Shown here one piece after another: positions 59,651 to 64,000 of a stretch of DNA of 64,000 nucleotides (its first letter is position 1; the number at the start of each line of letters is the position of its first letter). Below the pieces are notes generated by a model. That model was given only the letters and a program-made list of their open reading frames with translations, ran no database searches and was not told the DNA's origin. This DNA is from Dehalococcoidia bacterium (GTDB taxonomy: Bacteria > Chloroflexota > Dehalococcoidia > Bin125): contig JAJDYG010000005.1 of assembly GCA_022822855.1 (NCBI GenBank), forward strand, positions 62,001-126,000, read 5' to 3'. The translations under genes and the position numbers were made by a program.

Positions 59651-62600
59651 CCAGTCGGCAACTGACGCCGCGCCAGACGAATCCGACTCTTCAACCCCCG
59701 CCCGCTCCAACCACTCCTTCCGGCCGGTCGGCTCGCTCATGCCCCACCGCGAACTCGAGCAGCGCATCCGCGAGTTCTGGCGCGAGCGGGACATCTTCCG
59801 ACGCTCCGTCGAAGAGCGGCCCGAAGACGACATCTATTCCTTCTACGAGGGTCCGCCCACAGCCAATGGCACGCCCGGCGTCCACCACGTGCTCTCGCGC
59901 GTGTTCAAGGATCTCTTCCCGCGCTACCAGACGATGCGCGGCAAGCGCGTCCCGCGCAAAGGCGGCTGGGACACCCACGGACTGCCGGTCGAGATCGAGG
60001 TCGAGAAGACGCTCGGCCTGGACAGCAAACCAGCGATCGAGGAGTACGGCATCGCCGAATTCAACCGCCATTGCCGCGAATCGGTGATGGAGTACGTCCA
60101 GCAGTGGGAGGACATGACCGAACGGGTCGCGTTCTGGATCGACATGTCCGACGCCTACCGCACCTACACACCCGAGTACGTCGAGTCATGCTGGTGGATC
60201 TTCAAAACGCTCTGGGACGCAGGCCTGATCTACGAAGCCCGCCGAACCACGCCGCACTGCCCCCGCTGCGAAACATCCCTCTCCAGCCACGAACTCTCCC
60301 AGGGCATGCAGGACGGCGTCCGCGACCAGGCCGTCACCGTCCGCTTCCGCGCCCACAACGACTCCCTCCCCCAGCAGCTGCGCTGGGACGGCACAACCGA
60401 TTTCCTCGCCTGGACCACCACACCCTGGACGCTGCCGGCCAACTCCGGCCTGGCCCTCAACGCCGACGAGACCTACGCCGTCGTCCAGATTTCACCCAAC
60501 GAGCGCCTCATCCTCGCGCAACCACTCGTCGGCGCATCACTTGATGGTGTGATCGAGAACCAGACAATCGTCGCCACAGTGCCAGGGTCCGAGTTGGTCA
60601 ACGTCACCTACGACGGCCTCTACGACCCCGACCGCTGGGGCGTGCCCACGTATCGCTTCGATGGCGCGCGCCTCGTCGAATGTCACGAGCAAGACGGCCC
60701 GCTGCCGCTGCGCAAAGTAGCCGCCGCCGGCTTCGTCGAGATGGAGAGCGGCACCGGCATCGTCCATATCGCGCCCGCCTTCGGCGAGGACGACTACCTG
60801 CTCGGCCGCGAGGTCGGCCTGCTCTTCCGCCAACCCGTCGACCTCGGCGGCCGCATCGTCGGCGATCCCGACGCGCCCGAAGCTCCCGCCTTCGCCGGCA
60901 AGTGGGTCAAAGACGCCGATTCGATGATCATGGACGACCTCGAATCGCGCGGACTCCTCCTGCGCAAGGACGTGTACGAGCACACCTACCCCTACTGCTG
61001 GCGCTGCGACACGCCGCTGCTCTACTACGCCAAGCCGAGCTGGTACATCGCCACCTCGCAGGCCAAGGACTCCCTGACCAGCTCCAACGCGGAGCTGATC
61101 CACTGGCATCCCGAACACACCGGAACCGGACGCTACGGCGACTGGCTCGCCAACAACGTCGACTGGGCCGTCAGCCGCGAGCGCTACTGGGGCACGCCGC
61201 TCCCCTTCTGGCGCTGCACCGAGTGCGGCGACGTCTCCTGCGTCGGCTCCTTCGACGAGCTGCGCGAGCGCGCCAGGGCGTTCACCGGCGTCGAGCCCGA
61301 CCTCTCCGATCCGCATCGACCATTCGTCGACGAGATCGAGATCGGCTGCGACAAGTGCGGCGCTGCCGCGCGTCGTTGTCCCGAGGTCGCCGACGCCTGG
61401 TTCGACTCTGGAGCCATGCCCTACGCCCAGTGGCACTACCCATTCGAGAACCAGGACCGCTTCAACGAACGCTTCCCCGCCGACTTCATCTGTGAAGCCG
61501 TCGACCAGACCCGCGGCTGGTTCTACTCGCTCCACGCCGAAGCCGCCATGCTCCACCGAGCCGAGGCCGTGCCCGAGCCGATCTCGTTCCGCCACGTGAT
61601 CTCGCTCGGACACATCCTCGACGAGAGCGGCGAGAAGATGTCCAAGTCCAAAGGCAACGTCGTCGACCCCTGGACCGTCCTCGACCAGAGCGGCGCCGAC
61701 GCCCTGCGCTGGTACTGCTACGTCGCCTCCCCCGCCGGCAACCCGCGCCGCTTCTCACCCCGCCTGGTCGGCGAGGCCCAGCGCCGATTCCTGCACACGC
61801 TCTGGAACACCTACTCGTTCTTCGTCACCTACGCCAACATCGACGGCTGGCATCCCGATCCCAATCCGGACCCGCCAACCGTCGAACTGGACCGCTGGAT
61901 CATCAGCGAACTGCACGCCCTGATCAGCCGAGTCACCGAAGCTCTCGACGACTACGACCCCACCGCCGCCGCACGTGAGATCGACGGCTTCGTCGACTCC
62001 CTCTCCAACTGGTACGTCCGCCGTAGCCGCCGCCGCTTCTGGTCTTCCGCGAGAGGCGGCGCCGCCGCCGACCTCGACGCCAAGCGCAGCGCCTACCAGA
62101 CGCTGCACACCGTCCTCGTCACCCTGGCCAAACTGCTCGCCCCGATGACGCCCTACCTGGCCGAGGACATCTGGCGAAACCTGGCAGCGGAAGTCGATTC
62201 CGACGCCGCCGAGTCCGTCCACCTCGCCGACTGGCCCGTCGCCGATGCCTCGCTACTCGACGAGACCCTCAACCAGGAGATGCAGCTCGTCCAGCGAGTC
62301 GCCTCGCTCGGACGCTCCGCCCGCAGCGGAGCCGGGATCAGGGTCCGACAACCGCTGCCCGGAGTCAGCGTCGCCGTCCGATCGCCGCAGGATGCCGAGG
62401 CCGTCGAGCGCCACCGAGCCACGATCGCCGAGGAACTCAACGTCAAGACGGTCACCCTCGCCGACGCCCAGGCCGACTCCCGCCGCTACACGATCAAGCC
62501 CAACCTGCGCGTCCTCGGGCCGCGTCTGGGACCGAAGCTGCCCACGCTGCGATCGGCCCTCACTGATCTGGACCGTGACCTCGCCGCACACATCGCCAAC

Positions 62601-63038
62601 GCCGCCGAGGCCGGACAGTCGATCGAGGTCGAGGGAGTCCTGCTCCAGCCAGGCGACTTACTGATCGAGGTCGACACCGACTCCACTGCCGACGCCGCCT
62701 CGGCCGAGGACGAGCGCTGCGCCGTGCAGCTCTCCACCGAGCTAACCGACGAACTCGTCGCCGAGGGCAAGGCCCGCGAGGTGATCAACCGGATCCAGGG
62801 CCTGCGCCGGGACTCCGGCCTCGACCCGGACGACCGCATCTCACTCCAGATGGCCTCCGAGGATCGCGAACTCAAGTCGGCTGTGTCAGAGTTCGAATCA
62901 TTGATCGCGGCCGAGACCCTCGCCACCACCGTGTCCGTTGACGGCGCGGACCTGACCTCCAGCGAGCAACTCGGCCAGCATCACACCGAAGCGGAGATCG
63001 ATGGCGCAGCAATCCTGCTGGCGCTCGAACGCGCCTAG
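59634..63038 (+). CDS. ileS: Isoleucyl-tRNA synthetase, eukaryote-like (IleRS2 type)
   Basis: A 1134-residue class I synthetase. The HIGH-type motif is PPTANGTPGVHHVLSRVFKD, followed by RKGGWDTHGLPVEIEVEKTLG (bacterial IleRS1 has PGWDCHGLP). The CP1 editing domain has TTTPWTLPANSGLALN, GIVHIAPAFGEDDY; the KMSKS loop is GEKMSKSKGNVVDPWTV, and DQTRGWFYSLH precedes it. The C-terminal half has the anticodon domain. ATG 59634 gives a short Ser/Ala-rich leader. WDTHGLP and domain pattern place it with IleRS2, a type usually mupirocin-resistant. Confidence 0.93.
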   Translation: MAQTANQSATDAAPDESDSSTPARSNHSFRPVGSLMPHRELEQRIREFWRERDIFRRSVEERPEDDIYSFYEGPPTANGTPGVHHVLSRVFKDLFPRYQTMRGKRVPRKGGWDTHGLPVEIEVEKTLGLDSKPAIEEYGIAEFNRHCRESVMEYVQQWEDMTERVAFWIDMSDAYRTYTPEYVESCWWIFKTLWDAGLIYEARRTTPHCPRCETSLSSHELSQGMQDGVRDQAVTVRFRAHNDSLPQQLRWDGTTDFLAWTTTPWTLPANSGLALNADETYAVVQISPNERLILAQPLVGASLDGVIENQTIVATVPGSELVNVTYDGLYDPDRWGVPTYRFDGARLVECHEQDGPLPLRKVAAAGFVEMESGTGIVHIAPAFGEDDYLLGREVGLLFRQPVDLGGRIVGDPDAPEAPAFAGKWVKDADSMIMDDLESRGLLLRKDVYEHTYPYCWRCDTPLLYYAKPSWYIATSQAKDSLTSSNAELIHWHPEHTGTGRYGDWLANNVDWAVSRERYWGTPLPFWRCTECGDVSCVGSFDELRERARAFTGVEPDLSDPHRPFVDEIEIGCDKCGAAARRCPEVADAWFDSGAMPYAQWHYPFENQDRFNERFPADFICEAVDQTRGWFYSLHAEAAMLHRAEAVPEPISFRHVISLGHILDESGEKMSKSKGNVVDPWTVLDQSGADALRWYCYVASPAGNPRRFSPRLVGEAQRRFLHTLWNTYSFFVTYANIDGWHPDPNPDPPTVELDRWIISELHALISRVTEALDDYDPTAAAREIDGFVDSLSNWYVRRSRRRFWSSARGGAAADLDAKRSAYQTLHTVLVTLAKLLAPMTPYLAEDIWRNLAAEVDSDAAESVHLADWPVADASLLDETLNQEMQLVQRVASLGRSARSGAGIRVRQPLPGVSVAVRSPQDAEAVERHRATIAEELNVKTVTLADAQADSRRYTIKPNLRVLGPRLGPKLPTLRSALTDLDRDLAAHIANAAEAGQSIEVEGVLLQPGDLLIEVDTDSTADAASAEDERCAVQLSTELTDELVAEGKAREVINRIQGLRRDSGLDPDDRISLQMASEDRELKSAVSEFESLIAAETLATTVSVDGADLTSSEQLGQHHTEAEIDGAAILLALERA

Positions 63039-63051
63039 CCGCCCACATTCC

Positions 63052-63175
63052 ACGCTCCCCCCTCTGGGAGCAGATGCCGCTCTGTCCCGTTTCCTCCCCC
63101 CTGCGGGCGGAGATGCCGCTCCCTCCCATGTTCTCCCCCCTCTGGGCGGAGATGCCGTAGGCAGAGGGGGGCCGC
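63052..63175. repeat. Intergenic palindromic repeats, copy 6 (three tandem units)
   Basis: Three successive units of the form CTCCCCCCTCTGGG..GAGATGCCG (63055-63085, 63100-63118, 63131-63160), closed by GCAGAGGGGGG. It lies between convergent ileS and the YihY gene. The densest copy of the family in the window. Confidence 0.7.
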
Positions 63176-63180
63176 CCGCC

Positions 63181-64000
63181 TCACTCCTCGCCGAGCCGCT
63201 CGCTGCGCTCCGCCGCTCGACGCTCCAGCCGCGCCGCCCGAGCCTCCTCGTCCGGCGCATTCGATGGAATCGGCCGATCATGGATCAACTGCCGAGCCGC
63301 CGCCTGGCGCACTCGCTCGCGCAGCGTCGTCGGCCCCACCTCCTGCTCCTCTTCGTCGTCGTAGTGGCCGTACATCACCCGAGGCCATTCCGCCGCGATC
63401 TCCGCGCCGAAGAGCAACACACACGCCGCCAGGTAGACAAAGAACAGCAACGCGATCGCCGCCCCCAGCGACCCGTAGATCGCGTCATAGTTGGAGAAGT
63501 TGCGCAGGTAGAAGGCGAACCCGTGCTTCAGCGCCTCGAACAGCAGAGCCCCGACCAACGCTCCGGCTACGACGTCCCGGATCCGCGTTGTCACACTCGG
63601 CACGACCTTGTAGATGATCGTGAACGTCGCCCAGGTCAGCAGGAACGGCAGCAACACCGTGACCAACCGAAAGAACCCGCTCGCCTCCGCCCCGAACGGA
63701 CCCAGCGAGTCCGACACCGAGTCGGACACATCCGTGCCGACCTGCAGAACCGCCGTCGCCCCGATCGAAAGCGTCAGCAACCCGCCGACGCCCAGCACCA
63801 GCCCCAGGTCGACCAGCTTGCCGCGCACGAACGGCCTGCGGAACTCCAGGTCCCAGGCCGTATCCAGGCTGAACCGAAGCGCCGACATCATCCCCGTCGC
63901 CGCCCACAGCAGACCCAGCACGGACACAATCCCGAACGCCGACGCGCCGGTCGCAATCGGTTCGATCAGGTTCTCCAACTCCTCCTTACCCGCCCCTTCC
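63181..64000 (-). CDS. YihY/virulence factor BrkB family membrane protein, 5' end outside window
   Basis: 273 codons are open from base 63999 to the stop at 63181, with no start needed inside, so the N-terminus lies beyond the window. Several hydrophobic helices (SVLGLLWAATGMMSALRF, LVLGVGGLLTLSIGATAVL, VTVLLPFLLTWATFTIIYKVV, VAGALVGALLFEALKHGFAFYL) and GSLGAAIALLFFVYLAACVLLFGAEIAAEW are typical of BrkB. The C-terminal tail is charged. Function unknown. Confidence 0.82.
   Translation of the reverse strand, partial: EGAGKEELENLIEPIATGASAFGIVSVLGLLWAATGMMSALRFSLDTAWDLEFRRPFVRGKLVDLGLVLGVGGLLTLSIGATAVLQVGTDVSDSVSDSLGPFGAEASGFFRLVTVLLPFLLTWATFTIIYKVVPSVTTRIRDVVAGALVGALLFEALKHGFAFYLRNFSNYDAIYGSLGAAIALLFFVYLAACVLLFGAEIAAEWPRVMYGHYDDEEEQEVGPTTLRERVRQAAARQLIHDRPIPSNAPDEEARAARLERRAAERSERLGEE

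Noticed and set aside
60537..61613. 358-residue minus-strand frame opposite ileS
   Set aside because: Shadow of a long GC-rich gene. No recognisable motifs.
1..64000. CRISPR array, rRNA, tRNA or prophage
   Set aside because: I saw no regularly spaced direct repeats, no rRNA-like sequence, no cloverleaf in the gaps and no phage structural genes. A dedicated tRNA search was not possible.

Overview
The window is 64 kb of high-GC bacterial chromosome with densely packed genes on both strands. It carries no rRNA or tRNA gene that I could see. The gene set suggests a member of the Chloroflexota, most likely a Dehalococcoidia/SAR202-type lineage: several Uma2-family proteins, peptidase-MA-like surface proteins, F420-type oxidoreductases, a tandem CaiB/BaiF CoA transferase, an EF-G paralogue, a eukaryote-like IleRS and an actinobacterial-type inositol-phosphate synthase. 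This placement is an inference from gene content. No phylogenetic marker was compared.

Layout. 1-9.4 kb: 3' part of an L-2-hydroxyglutarate oxidase gene, a selenocysteine-containing selD read through an in-frame UGA, a Uma2 gene, an alkyltransferase, a possible toxin-antitoxin pair, a methyltransferase with a DUF4202 gene, a polysaccharide deacetylase, an alcohol dehydrogenase, an orphan secretion-adaptor-like gene and a decayed copy of the 5' end of that dehydrogenase. 9.4-25.2 kb: enoyl-CoA hydratase, dienelactone hydrolase, SIMPL protein, EF-G paralogue, recJ, fabF, two tautomerase-like genes, two more Uma2 genes, nnr, acpS, folD, a membrane-anchored metallopeptidase, and prfB with its programmed +1 frameshift. 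25.2-27.2 kb: two thioredoxin-fold proteins, one with lost active-site cysteines.

27.5-35 kb is the most coherent functional block. It holds an inositol monophosphatase-like gene, inositol-3-phosphate synthase, two lipid acyltransferases, a PHP phosphoesterase, a GT4 glycosyltransferase, a metal-site-less peptidase-MA homologue and a CDP-alcohol phosphatidyltransferase. Together they read like a phosphatidylinositol (mannoside-like) lipid pathway.

35-46.4 kb: thioredoxin-like gene, an LLM oxidoreductase gene, an IS5-type element, HicAB, the tandem CoA transferase, a lower-GC Fic gene, a beta-propeller protein and an acyl-CoA dehydrogenase. 46.5-64 kb: a cell-envelope and housekeeping region with a MecA-like penicillin-binding protein, glycerate kinase, mtaB-scpB-DUF503, rimO-rodZ, rpsT, murJ, ileS and a truncated YihY/BrkB gene. 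A family of G/C-rich imperfect palindromes recurs in intergenic gaps.

The best second-look items are the recoded selD and prfB (both cut short by plain ORF calling), the inositol-lipid cluster with its pseudo-peptidase, the IS element sitting in the overlapping stop codons of two convergent genes, the degenerate disulfide oxidoreductase, and the Fic protein with an unrecognised C-terminal domain.
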